Below are positions 26,601 through 33,703 of a stretch of DNA of 64,000 nucleotides, piece after piece (position 1 is the first letter of the stretch; every line of letters starts with the position of its first letter). Under the pieces are notes generated by a model. It was not told the origin of the DNA. It saw nothing but the letters and a program-made list of their open reading frames with translations, and ran no database searches. The DNA lies in contig CAKULK010000001.1 of NCBI GenBank assembly GCA_934667275.1, forward strand, positions 1 to 64,000. Direction: 5' to 3'. Source of the stretch: an uncultured Bacteroidales bacterium. Lineage in GTDB: Bacteria; Bacteroidota; Bacteroidia; Bacteroidales; Paludibacteraceae. A program made the position numbers and the translations under genes.

Positions 26601-27061
26601 AGTGAGGTGCAGCCACTGAATGCGTTTTTGCCGATTGTAGTAGCCGGTATGTCAATGGTTTTGAGGGATGTGCAATTATAGAAAGTCAGTTCTCCAATTT
26701 CTTTGACAGAAGTAGAAAGGGTAATTTGTTTAAGCGCAGTACAATCGTGAAATGCTTGTCCATCAATTATTTCAACAGTATTAGGCATGGTAACACTTTC
26801 TATTGTTGCCCGTTCATTGTCCTGAAAAAAAGACCATCCACTTAACCTGTACACTTCATAAGCGGTTGTTTCATAGTATATTTTGTTAGGAATTGTGAAA
26901 TTCTTAGGGCAGTTGTGGACACTATAGATGTTGACTTGGCGTCCATTATTTGTCTCGTTGATGCTGAATTCATAGGTGGTGCCGTTGGCATCGGTCCAAG
27001 ACTCGGCTGCTGCGGAGAGTGTGAGGAGAGAAAGTAAGAAAATTGTAAAAGAGTGTTTCAT
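23606..27061 (-). CDS. T9SS-exported BspA-type leucine-rich-repeat protein
   Basis: The 1151-residue product has a signal peptide (MKHSFTIFLLSLLTLSAAA) and two blocks of BspA/LRR_5 repeats (about residues 75-265 and 330-650). Units follow 'L..I.LP..L..IG..AF..C..L', for example LQTIGNKAFDGCTALHHVDI and LETIGDGAFYCTGLTSITIP. A beta-rich region (about 700-1070, including GKWHFLTFPFDINRED and WNMVGNPFLTYFD) precedes a C-terminal T9SS sorting domain (FTLTGAVIVEHVNAADLHLT ... GTKKIIVR). BspA-type repeats occur in surface proteins that bind host matrix or other cells. First gene of a three-gene operon with a promoter at 27106-27137. Confidence 0.93.
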   Translation of the reverse strand: MKHSFTIFLLSLLTLSAAAESWTDANGTTYEFSINETNNGRQVNIYSVHNCPKNFTIPNKIYYETTAYEVYRLSGWSFFQDNERATIESVTMPNTVEIIDGQAFHDCTALKQITLSTSVKEIGELTFYNCTSLKTIDIPATTIGKNAFSGCTSLQNVVLSGPVTTIQEGTFKGCPSLLKINLPSTVTTIEKEAFYNCTSLEIKAPAALTSIGENAFFGSNIIHMTATTPPTLNSNNLINATALVLVPETLLTAYRTAPYWSSFANRIQSESSIAQREVTVTADNNKSSLHVAIGEKNLAQTISLKVNGTINSYDIMLIRNKMINLKYLDLSNASVVANSYEYYTGYCTHDNILEEYAFSELGLKVLHLPKDLISMHDCCTNCQGLDTVYCQPGLQTIGNKAFDGCTALHHVDIKEGLTEIGANAFANTSSLETIKLPNSLETIGDGAFYCTGLTSITIPANVQNMGTGVFMYGRSDWGSPYCLQYNNSGKQDGMWYWEAGEYHNSNWQHGGKLERVIFAPNCKLKALPKYTFVGQERLSEISWPANMETLEFGSVAYCTSLKNRQFPEQLKTIQEYAFEGCTSLDTIVMPPHLETIESNAFRDCSGMDVIKISSSVRNINNFAFAGCPNVSRVYTYTVEPTDILQKTFDCYQVADLYVPRTSYLIYFYNTQWSQFLKIVEFDETYDYFYLNGDYELGGDHGTIDGEPDVDINPGGGLIIYGDSTLNFGDITVIGTPETGSSILSDDNISIDTLRLNLLETNGKWHFLTFPFDINREDVKCHSEFVIRYYDGQIRAANGSGGWQNTPVGKPLKNAQGYIFQPKENDTLQLVFHNPKFPNTDVSTPLSLYPAANVWDANWNMVGNPFLTYFDLDSFALSKFNYPVICWNGTGYDTYRPGDDTYHFLPLEGFFVQNAALTQMTFPAQGRETRIQAQKKTKGGASSPAAIPSRYTQNKAQSTERQLINLTLSDSSYTDRTRVVFNAASSIDYELGVDATKFLADAPSPVQIFSIGMHGEKYSINERPLTAKGETVRLGYYAPNAGLLTLSCTRMDTAICLYDNELHCYVDLSEGDYTFYSAQGNHFTRFSILPKAQKPDITTSSDELSADERTDVSIFTLTGAVIVEHVNAADLHLTPGAYLMRTDNGTKKIIVR

Positions 27062-27105
27062 ATTGTTGTAGTAGTTTTAGTTATTTCTGTTGTTAAATCA
27101 GGCTG

Positions 27106-27137
27106 CAAAGTTACTAAATTCTTAATAAATATGCAAA
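27106..27137 (-). promoter_or_regulatory. Bacteroidota-type promoter for the LRR-protein operon
   Basis: On the minus strand: TTTG (27134-27137), 20 nt, TAACTTTG (27106-27113), about 45 nt before the LRR start codon. Confidence 0.72.
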
Positions 27138-27257
27138 TCTATTTGCAAGTTTGGGCGTATTTGTGTGGAAAATATTGATGATGGAGATGGAAAATGAAAA
27201 ATTGTGGTGGCGTATGGTTGCGGGGAAGGTGAGGCAAGCCTTCCATATCCATAGCGC

Positions 27258-27312
27258 GAAGTACCGATGAAGTACCGATGAAGTACCGATGAGGTTCCGA
27301 TGAAGTACCGAT
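27258..27312. repeat. 11-bp tandem repeat, five copies
   Basis: GAAGTACCGAT is repeated five times head to tail; the fourth copy differs at two bases (GAGGTTCCGAT). It sits about 120 bp upstream of the LRR-operon promoter and 60 bp upstream of the glyS promoter. Confidence 0.95.
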
Positions 27313-27371
27313 GGGGACCGCCGGCAAACCTGAGGCAAAAGTCGGTTAAACAGAGGTAAAAACTGATTTCA

Positions 27372-27403
27372 TTTGCAAGGGTGGAGAAAAAAGTGTAATT
27401 TTG
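27372..27403 (+). promoter_or_regulatory. Bacteroidota-type promoter for glyS
   Basis: TTTG (27372-27375), 20 nt, TAATTTTG (27396-27403); the ATG is 59 nt downstream. Confidence 0.75.
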
Positions 27404-27462
27404 CAAGTTGGTAGAAACAATGTCGAAAACAGGAATATAATAAAACAACATATATTTAAGGT

Positions 27463-29007
27463 ATGGCAACACAAGAAGAAACATTCAAAAAGATGGTGGC
27501 TCACTGCAAAGAATACGGATTCGTGTTCCCGAGCAGTGAGATTTATGACGGTCTGAGTGCCGTGTACGACTACGGTCAGAACGGCGTGGAACTGAAAAAC
27601 AACATCAAGAAATACTGGTGGGAGTCGATGACAATGCTCCATGAGAATATAGTGGGTCTGGACGCGAGCATCTTCATGCACCCGACCGTGTGGAAGGCAT
27701 CGGGTCACGTGGACGCTTTCAACGACCCGCTGATTGACAACCGCGACTCGAAGAAACGCTACCGCGCAGACGTGCTGATAGAAGACCAGATTGCGAAATA
27801 TGACGAGAAGATAGAAAAGGAGTTGGAGAAAGCCCGCAAACGCTTCGGCGAGAACTTCGACGAGGAACTCTACAAGCAGACCAACGAGCGCGTGAAAGAG
27901 CATATAGAAAAGCGCAACGCGTTGCATGAGCGTTACAGCAAGGCTATGAATGACAATGACTTAGCCGAGTTGAAGCAGATAATCCTCGACGAGGAAATCG
28001 TATGCCCGATCAGCGGTACGAGGAACTGGACCGACGTGCGTCAGTTCAACCTGATGTTCCAAACCGAGATGGGCTCCACAGCAGACGGTTCGATGACCAT
28101 CTATCTGCGTCCCGAGACGGCGCAGGGTATCTTTGTGAACTTCCTGAACGTGCAGAAGACGGGACGCATGAAGATTCCGTTTGGCATCGCGCAGATTGGC
28201 AAGGCGTTCCGCAACGAGATTGTGGCAAGACAGTTCGTGTTCCGTATGCGCGAGTTCGAACAGATGGAGATGCAGTTCTTTGTCCGCCCCGGCGAGGAGA
28301 TGAAATGGTTTGCTTACTGGAAGGAGTTCCGCCTGAAATGGCACAAGGCACTCGGTCTGGGCGACGAGAAATATCGTTTCCACGACCACGAGAAGTTGGC
28401 GCACTATGCGAATGCGGCGACCGACATCGAGTTCGAGATGCCTTTCGGATTCAAGGAGGTGGAGGGTATCCACAGCCGTACGAACTTCGACCTCTCGCAG
28501 CACGCCAAGTTCAGCGGGAAGAAGATTGAGTACTTCGACCCCGAGTTGAACCAGTCGTACACGCCGTATGTGATTGAGACATCGATAGGTGTGGACCGTA
28601 TGTTCCTGAGCGTGATGTGCGCGGCATACAAAGAGGAGAAACTGGAGGGCGGCGACACCCGCGTGGTGCTGAGCCTGCCGCCGATGCTGGCACCCGTGAA
28701 GGCATGCGTGATGCCGCTTGTGAAGAAGGACGGGCTGCCAGAGAAGGCACACGAGATAGTGGAGATGCTGAAGTTCGATTTCCATACGAACTACGACGAG
28801 AAGGACTCGATTGGCAAGCGTTACCGCCGTCAGGACGCTATCGGAACGCCGTTCTGCATCACCGTGGATCACGACACATTGGTGGACAACTGTGTGACCG
28901 TGCGTTTCCGCGACACGATGAAACAAGAGCGCGTGCCCATTGACGAACTGCACCAGATGATTTCGGAGCAGGTGAGCCTGCGGACATTGTACAAGAAACT
29001 GATGTAG
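27463..29007 (+). CDS. glyS: Glycine--tRNA ligase (alpha2, class II)
   Basis: It charges tRNA-Gly with glycine. At 514 residues it is the single-chain dimeric type, not the alpha/beta type. Class II motifs are visible: GKAFRNEIVARQFVFRMREF (motif 2 region, around 250), EMQFFVRPGEE, and GVDRMFLSVMCAAY (motif 3, around 385). The C-terminal anticodon-binding domain includes KRYRRQDAIGTPFCITVDHD. It has its own promoter and ends at a strong bidirectional terminator, so it is transcribed alone. Codons are strikingly GC-ending, as expected for a highly expressed gene; large antisense open frames are a by-product of this. Confidence 0.97.
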   Translation: MATQEETFKKMVAHCKEYGFVFPSSEIYDGLSAVYDYGQNGVELKNNIKKYWWESMTMLHENIVGLDASIFMHPTVWKASGHVDAFNDPLIDNRDSKKRYRADVLIEDQIAKYDEKIEKELEKARKRFGENFDEELYKQTNERVKEHIEKRNALHERYSKAMNDNDLAELKQIILDEEIVCPISGTRNWTDVRQFNLMFQTEMGSTADGSMTIYLRPETAQGIFVNFLNVQKTGRMKIPFGIAQIGKAFRNEIVARQFVFRMREFEQMEMQFFVRPGEEMKWFAYWKEFRLKWHKALGLGDEKYRFHDHEKLAHYANAATDIEFEMPFGFKEVEGIHSRTNFDLSQHAKFSGKKIEYFDPELNQSYTPYVIETSIGVDRMFLSVMCAAYKEEKLEGGDTRVVLSLPPMLAPVKACVMPLVKKDGLPEKAHEIVEMLKFDFHTNYDEKDSIGKRYRRQDAIGTPFCITVDHDTLVDNCVTVRFRDTMKQERVPIDELHQMISEQVSLRTLYKKLM

Positions 29008-29042
29008 TTTTTCTGCTGTTTCCGTAGAAACATGAGAAAAAT

Positions 29043-29078
29043 AAAGGGGCTGCTCTTATCTGGCAGCCCCTTTTGTTT
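29043..29078. terminator. Bidirectional terminator between glyS and the GH13 gene
   Basis: Stem GGGGCTGC (29046-29053) pairs with GCAGCCCC (29063-29070), flanked by AAA on the left and TTTTGTTTT on the right, so it has a T-tract in both directions. Confidence 0.92.
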
Positions 29079-29092
29079 TGTATGGTTGCGGG

Positions 29093-31789
29093 TCATCGTT
29101 TGATGATTTTGGCGGTTTGTACGTGGCAGCCGAAGCCTTGCCAGCGTAGCAGGTAGATGCCTGCGGGCGATGCCGACAGGTCGATATGTGCGGCATTCGT
29201 GGCTGCGGCTACGAGGTTGCCTGCGAGGTCGAACGCCTGCGCGGAGACCGGTTCAGAGAAAAAGACAACGCCATCGGTGACGGAGTGGGAGATAGAGACC
29301 GTCCGAACCGGCGTGATGCCGGTGGTGAACATACGGGAGGTGAGAATGAGTACATCGCCCGCCAGAAGTGTGCGGCTACCGGACTTCACAGCGGCTCCCG
29401 TGAGGTAGTTGTACCACACACCATTGGGGACGGTGACGGTTTGCGGTTGCGCGGGCGCGGTGTTGCCTGCCACGAACAGACTGACGGTGTCGGATTCCCA
29501 AAGGATAGACTTAACAGCCTTGCCAGCAGCGAGTTGCGACTGCTTGGGCGTACCCATAAAAAGGTCGGGTAGCACGTGGGTGCGGAGGTTGATAATCTTG
29601 GAGACCTTGTCGTATTGCGCCATGCGCAGACTGTCGGTGAACCAGCCGAGCAGTTCGGGCTGCTCTTTGACAGAGGTGCGGTTGTCGGAAGAAATGACGG
29701 TGGAACCCTTTGTGGAGTTGATGGAATAGTCGTAGCCGAGTTCCTCGAACTGCCATATCATCTTCGGGCCATCAAGCAAGACATTGAGTGCGACGGTCAT
29801 GGGTACGCGGCTGATGCGTTTCTCCTGATTGGTCTTGACGATGCCGTTGCCGTAGGACTTCGCTTTGTAGTAGTTGCGCTCCTCGTCGTGGCTTTCGCAA
29901 TAGGAGACATAGCCTTTGCGGTTGGCTTCGGCGATGCCGTCGGAGGTCTGGAAACCCATCGCCATTTGACTGTAGGCACTATTGATATTGTGCCAGCAGA
30001 GCATGCCTTTTTGTATGAGTTTCGGGCGCTCGGTGCCCATTTTGCTGCCCCAATGCTCAAGAATGAAATAGGCATCGTCGGAGACGGCGCGGATGGCATT
30101 GTCGTAGTAGTGGCAGATATTGTCGTAGGCATCGTATGTCTTGCCGCAGAAGCCGTGGGAGAGGTCCATGCGGAAACCATCGACCTTGTACTCGGTGAGC
30201 CAATATTTGAGTGCGCGGGTGAACATCTTGCGGGTCTCTGGGAAATCGTGGTTCCAATCCTCATAGACATTGTCGGAGTGAGGCGCGGTGGTGTTGAACC
30301 ACGGGTTGTAGGCGAGGTCGGAGCCGTAGGGGTAGAGTTTGTTTTGCGGGTTGTTGCCCGTCGCGTGGTTGAATACCATGTCTATGATGACTGCCATACC
30401 GCGCTCATGGATGGCATCGATGAGTCGGCGGAACTGGTCAGGAGTGCCATATTGGGTGTCCACGGCGAAGTAGTGGTTGGGCGAGTAGCCCCAGTTGTAG
30501 TCGCCGTCGAACTCGCAGACGGGCATCAGTTCGATGGCATTGACGCCGAGATGTTGGATATAGTCGAGACGTTTGAGAAGCCCTTCGAAATTACGTTCGG
30601 ATGTGTAGTCGTATGTCCATAACTCGTAGATTACCAGGTTGTTCTTGTCGGGGCGTTGGAAATTGATAGTGGCCTCACTCCACTTATAGGGCTGCTGTGC
30701 CGTTTTGAGCGATGAGCGGTAGGCGTTGTTGGTCCAGTATTGGACGGGCGCGAAAGCATCGCTGACATACACCTGCTTGCCATCGGCACGGACAACAAGA
30801 TACTGGTATTTGAATTCCACGCCCGGGGCAACGGTGAGAGGAAGCCAGAAATGACATGAGTCGCGGTACATCTGGTATTGTTCGGACAACTTCCAGCCAT
30901 TGAAATCGCCGACGATATAAACGGCCTTGGCGGGTTCGAGTTCGGAAGGGTCGTTGGCGCGTTTGTCGCCCGCGGCGAAGGTGCAGAGGGTGACTTTGGC
31001 ACGGTTGGAAGCGTCGAAATTTTGCCCGAGTTCAATGCCCTCGGGGAGGGGCTTGCAAACAGTGGCAGCCATAACGGTGACGGTGCGCGTGATGGTGCGG
31101 GTGTCGGTGCCATCGGTGGCTGTGACGGTGATGTCGTAGTTACCTTTATCGGAGAACGTGACGGTTTGTTCGAAAGCGGTTCCCGATGAGGTGGCGCGCG
31201 TGTCGCCATTGACGGTGAGGGTGAAAGAAGCCTCTTCGGAAGTGATGTAGGAGAAGGTGACCTGTTCGCCCGCTGCAACCATGATGTCGGTCAGGGGCGA
31301 GAGGCATTGCAGGACAAGCCCTTCGTCGTAGAGGGAGACGAAGAAGTCGTCTCCATTGGCATCTTTGCCCTCAAGGTTACCGCCCTTGCCATCGTTGAAG
31401 ACAAAGCAGAGTTGGGTGACTTCGGTGGTGGCGGGGACGCCGTAGTAGGTGTAGAGGTCGGGGGTGATACGGAGTTCCCAATTGCCGTCATCGTTTTTGG
31501 TCATCTTGTATTTGTCGAGCCCGTCGCGCCACGTACCGCAGTTCTGCCACGACTTGCCATTGTAGGTGATGCCGGTGTGGGCATAGCACTGCTTGGCGTT
31601 TGCCATGCCTTTGTTGCTCTGGTTGGGGTTGAAGATGACGGTGATTTCGCCAATGTAGCCCTTGTGAATGAAAGTGGGGACGGTGGTAATCTGTGCATGA
31701 GAGAATAAGGACAAACAACTGAAAATCAGCAATAAAGCCCATGCGCGAAAGGATGTGCCATGCAGATGACGAGCGGAAAGATGAAACAT
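29093..31789 (-). CDS. T9SS-exported GH13 alpha-amylase-family enzyme
   Basis: Predicted to act outside the cell on alpha-glucans. The 898-residue protein has a signal peptide (cleavage near SHA, Gln next), N-terminal beta domains, a glycogen-binding-like E-set (VYIVGDFNGWKLSEQYQMYR, about 285-330), a GH13 barrel from about 385, and a C-terminal T9SS sorting domain (AFDLAGNLVAAATNAAHIDL ... GIYLLRW). Catalytic residues fit the family: the nucleophile Asp in VDGFRMDLSHG, the acid Glu in YFILEHWG, and the third Asp in YCESHDEERNY. Region I is VIIDMVFNHATG. Exact specificity (amylase, pullulanase or branching-like) is open. Confidence 0.92.
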   Translation of the reverse strand: MFHLSARHLHGTSFRAWALLLIFSCLSLFSHAQITTVPTFIHKGYIGEITVIFNPNQSNKGMANAKQCYAHTGITYNGKSWQNCGTWRDGLDKYKMTKNDDGNWELRITPDLYTYYGVPATTEVTQLCFVFNDGKGGNLEGKDANGDDFFVSLYDEGLVLQCLSPLTDIMVAAGEQVTFSYITSEEASFTLTVNGDTRATSSGTAFEQTVTFSDKGNYDITVTATDGTDTRTITRTVTVMAATVCKPLPEGIELGQNFDASNRAKVTLCTFAAGDKRANDPSELEPAKAVYIVGDFNGWKLSEQYQMYRDSCHFWLPLTVAPGVEFKYQYLVVRADGKQVYVSDAFAPVQYWTNNAYRSSLKTAQQPYKWSEATINFQRPDKNNLVIYELWTYDYTSERNFEGLLKRLDYIQHLGVNAIELMPVCEFDGDYNWGYSPNHYFAVDTQYGTPDQFRRLIDAIHERGMAVIIDMVFNHATGNNPQNKLYPYGSDLAYNPWFNTTAPHSDNVYEDWNHDFPETRKMFTRALKYWLTEYKVDGFRMDLSHGFCGKTYDAYDNICHYYDNAIRAVSDDAYFILEHWGSKMGTERPKLIQKGMLCWHNINSAYSQMAMGFQTSDGIAEANRKGYVSYCESHDEERNYYKAKSYGNGIVKTNQEKRISRVPMTVALNVLLDGPKMIWQFEELGYDYSINSTKGSTVISSDNRTSVKEQPELLGWFTDSLRMAQYDKVSKIINLRTHVLPDLFMGTPKQSQLAAGKAVKSILWESDTVSLFVAGNTAPAQPQTVTVPNGVWYNYLTGAAVKSGSRTLLAGDVLILTSRMFTTGITPVRTVSISHSVTDGVVFFSEPVSAQAFDLAGNLVAAATNAAHIDLSASPAGIYLLRWQGFGCHVQTAKIIKR

Positions 31790-31826
31790 AGATATTGGGT
31801 TAATAGTTAATAAATCAATTAGTTAG

Positions 31827-31858
31827 CGAAGTTAGGCAATTTATTCGGATTGCACAAA
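31827..31858 (-). promoter_or_regulatory. Possible promoter for the GH13 gene
   Basis: On the minus strand: TTTG (31855-31858), 20 nt, TAACTTCG (31827-31834), one base from consensus. The upstream part lies inside the 3' end of trmO. Confidence 0.45.
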
Positions 31859-32563
31859 TGAGGTATAGTTGGGTGCTTGTTTTCGGGCGATATTTTTAAC
31901 GCAAACGGTTGCGGTGTCCACTGAGAAATCAATCGCCCATTGCTTGTAGTCAAGATGATAGATGCGTGTCGGGTCGTTTTGGTAGGCAGGGCGAGGGTCT
32001 TGCGCCAAGATTTCGCAAATATCCTCCCATGGGCAACCTTGTTGTTGTGCGCCGGTCAGCATATCGGAAGAAACAGAGATGCGGAGACGGTAGTCGCGCG
32101 TGGCTTCGGCAAAGCCGTTGCGCGCATCGGGATGGCTGTCGGAGAAACTGAGGTAAGGTTTGATATCGTAGATGGGCGTGCCGTCAAGAAGGTCGGCTCC
32201 GCTGACTACCAAGACGGGGCCGCAGTCGGGCGTGTCTTCAATGCGCAGGAGACGTACGCTGGTGAGCCCGATTGGGTTGGGGCGGAAAGGTGAGCGCGTG
32301 GCGAAAACGCCCATACGACGATTGCCGCCTAAACGCGGCGGGCGCACAGTGGGACTCCATGTGTCGGTGTCGGGTACGCAATGAAACCCCCAGAGCAACC
32401 AGAGGTAGCTGTAGTCCTCTATGCCGCGCAGTGCCTCGCGCGCGCGATAAAAAGGTGTGAAGATAATGCGCGTTTCAATATGCGATTCGTCGCGACTTTG
32501 GCGCGGAATGCCGAATTTTTGGGTGAAACCATTGTGGGCGTGAGCGATGATTTGGAGTTGCAT
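31841..32563 (-). CDS. trmO: tRNA (N6-threonylcarbamoyladenosine-37) methyltransferase
   Basis: TrmO (YaeB/TsaA family) methylates t6A37 of some tRNAs using S-adenosylmethionine. The 240-residue length is typical. Diagnostic segments are FGIPRQS, YLWLLWGFH, RPPRLGGNRRMGVFATRSPF, RPNPIGLTSVRL and DLLDGTPIYDIKPYLSFSD. The C-terminal extension (AIDFSVDTATVCVKNIARKQ) resembles the second domain seen in longer TrmO proteins. It is probably a single gene; the GH13 gene starts 51 nt after it. Confidence 0.93.
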   Translation of the reverse strand: MQLQIIAHAHNGFTQKFGIPRQSRDESHIETRIIFTPFYRAREALRGIEDYSYLWLLWGFHCVPDTDTWSPTVRPPRLGGNRRMGVFATRSPFRPNPIGLTSVRLLRIEDTPDCGPVLVVSGADLLDGTPIYDIKPYLSFSDSHPDARNGFAEATRDYRLRISVSSDMLTGAQQQGCPWEDICEILAQDPRPAYQNDPTRIYHLDYKQWAIDFSVDTATVCVKNIARKQAPNYTSFVQSE

Positions 32564-32671
32564 AGAGTGGAGTATATGGCGGCTGTTTTGCCTGTTGGTA
32601 CTGCAAAGGTACTACAAAAAAGCGATTTTTCCTATAAAAATGGAGAAAAAGTAAGAAAAAATGCGCAGATA

Positions 32672-32703
32672 TTTGGTTGGTTCAAAAAAAAGCAGTACCT
32701 TTG
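32672..32703 (+). promoter_or_regulatory. Bacteroidota-type promoter for tRNA-Phe
   Basis: TTTG (32672-32675), 20 nt, TACCTTTG (32696-32703). The following leader can fold by pairing CGCTTTCC (32708-32715) with GGAAAGCG (32746-32753) just before the tRNA. Confidence 0.75.
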
Positions 32704-32756
32704 CATCCGCTTTCCGCCAGAGAGGCCTCGATGAGGTGTGGGAAAGGAAAGCGCAA

Positions 32757-32829
32757 GGTACCTTAGCTCAGGTGGTAGAGCAATGGACTGAAAATCCATG
32801 TGTCCTTGGTTCAACTCCAAGAGGTACCA
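32757..32829 (+). tRNA. tRNA-Phe (anticodon GAA)
   Basis: A 73-nt cloverleaf: the acceptor GGTACCT pairs with AGGTACC, the D arm contains AGCTCAGGTGGTAGAGC, the anticodon loop is CTGAAAA flanked by ATGGA and TCCAT (anticodon GAA), and the T arm contains GGTTCAACTCC. CCA is not encoded. It has its own promoter and terminator. Confidence 0.96.
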
Positions 32830-32850
32830 CAACAAAAGTGGCGTGGGTGA

Positions 32851-32888
32851 AGGGAGTATATCGAAAGATATGCTCTCTTCTTTTTTTG
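32851..32888 (+). terminator. Rho-independent terminator of tRNA-Phe
   Basis: AGGGAGTATAT (32851-32861) pairs, with two G-U pairs, to ATATGCTCTCT across CGAAAG, followed by TTCTTTTTTTG. The T run touches the -33 element of the next promoter. Confidence 0.85.
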
Positions 32889-32919
32889 TTGTGCAATTCG
32901 AATAAAAGTTGTAATTTTG
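32889..32919 (+). promoter_or_regulatory. Bacteroidota-type promoter for the outer-membrane protein gene
   Basis: TTG (32889-32891), 20 nt, TAATTTTG (32912-32919), directly after the tRNA terminator. Confidence 0.7.
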
Positions 32920-32942
32920 TACGTTTTTGCAAGAAGAATTTG

Positions 32943-33668
32943 GTGAAACGGAGTGTTATATATATAGGTGTATTGTTGGCGATATGTCAGTTGGTGCCTG
33001 TCGGGGTATTGGCAGAGCAGAGAACAGGTGCCGATATGACGGAGGAAAAGTCGGTTGAAATGATGCAACATTCTGTATATCAGGGTTTCTCTGGCGGGAT
33101 GATGGTTCATCTCGGGTATTTGTACGGCAGCAACGACAAGGCTCCTATGACGATGAACGGCGGCACCATAGGTATTGGCGGTGCGGCGAGGGTTCATTTG
33201 TGGAAGCACTTGAGAATAGGCGGTGAAGGCTTTGTCTCCACACTTCCCGCGTGGATGTCCAGTGTGCAAACGCCCTCCCAAGCCCCCGATATGCCCGCCA
33301 ACACGCCCAACACCCCACACACCCTGCAACCCGGCAGTTATGTCCGCAACGGCTGGGGCGGTATCTTGGCGGATGCCTATTGGCAGTGTGGCAAGGTCTT
33401 TCCTTTTCTCGGAGCCACCGTCGGCGGCGGGGCACAGCGCGCACTCTATATCGCCGAGGGCTCGCAAACAGACTGGCAGGAGGAGCCCCGCGTATTGTTT
33501 CACCGTCAGACCTATTTCATGCTCGACCCCTTTGTGGGCATGGAGATAGCCGTCTCTGCACACATGCACCTGACCCTCCGCGCGGACTACGTACTCCCCA
33601 TACAGCGCACTGGACTCCTCGCCCCCCACGGACCGCGTATATATATAGGTATGATGTTTTGCCACTGA
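32943..33668 (+). CDS. Outer-membrane beta-barrel-like protein of unknown function
   Basis: I start this at a GTG because it gives a proper signal peptide (MKRSVIYIGVLLAICQ..GVLA) 23 nt after a promoter; the open frame extends upstream through the tRNA, which cannot be coding. The 241-residue product has alternating strands with Gly and aromatic residues (GGMMVHLGYLYGS, TIGIGGAARVHLW, LRIGGEGFVS, AYWQCGKVFPFLGATVGGGA) and ends with HLTLRADYVLP then YIGMMFCH, typical of a small outer-membrane barrel. A Pro/Thr-rich loop lies in the middle (about residues 105-125). It is followed by a MATE gene after 35 nt. Confidence 0.7.
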   Translation: MKRSVIYIGVLLAICQLVPVGVLAEQRTGADMTEEKSVEMMQHSVYQGFSGGMMVHLGYLYGSNDKAPMTMNGGTIGIGGAARVHLWKHLRIGGEGFVSTLPAWMSSVQTPSQAPDMPANTPNTPHTLQPGSYVRNGWGGILADAYWQCGKVFPFLGATVGGGAQRALYIAEGSQTDWQEEPRVLFHRQTYFMLDPFVGMEIAVSAHMHLTLRADYVLPIQRTGLLAPHGPRIYIGMMFCH

Positions 33669-33703
33669 CGCGCACAAACATCGGCAAACAGCACAGCAGG
33701 CAG

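Larger units (their letters stand above)
27062..27462. other. Divergent spacer between the LRR operon and glyS
   Basis: This 401-bp gap holds two outward-facing promoters (minus 27106-27137, plus 27372-27403) and a five-copy 11-bp tandem repeat at 27258-27312 between them. I see no gene in it. Confidence 0.8.

Noticed and set aside
10738..27061. Genomic island with mobile ends
   Set aside because: No transposase, integrase, flanking tRNA or direct repeats found at the borders; promoters match the rest of the window.
27258..27312. CRISPR array
   Set aside because: The 11-bp units are directly adjacent with no spacers and no cas genes are present.
27346..28953. Minus-strand frames of 193 and 330 codons opposite glyS
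   Set aside because: glyS is certain; these result from its GC-ending codons and lack any family motif.
29576..30622. 348-codon open frame on the plus strand
   Set aside because: Antisense to the GH13 catalytic domain; Val/Gly-rich shadow.
32661..32942. N-terminal extension of the outer-membrane protein frame
   Set aside because: It runs through the tRNA-Phe gene and its terminator; the GTG at 32943 after a promoter gives a good signal peptide.
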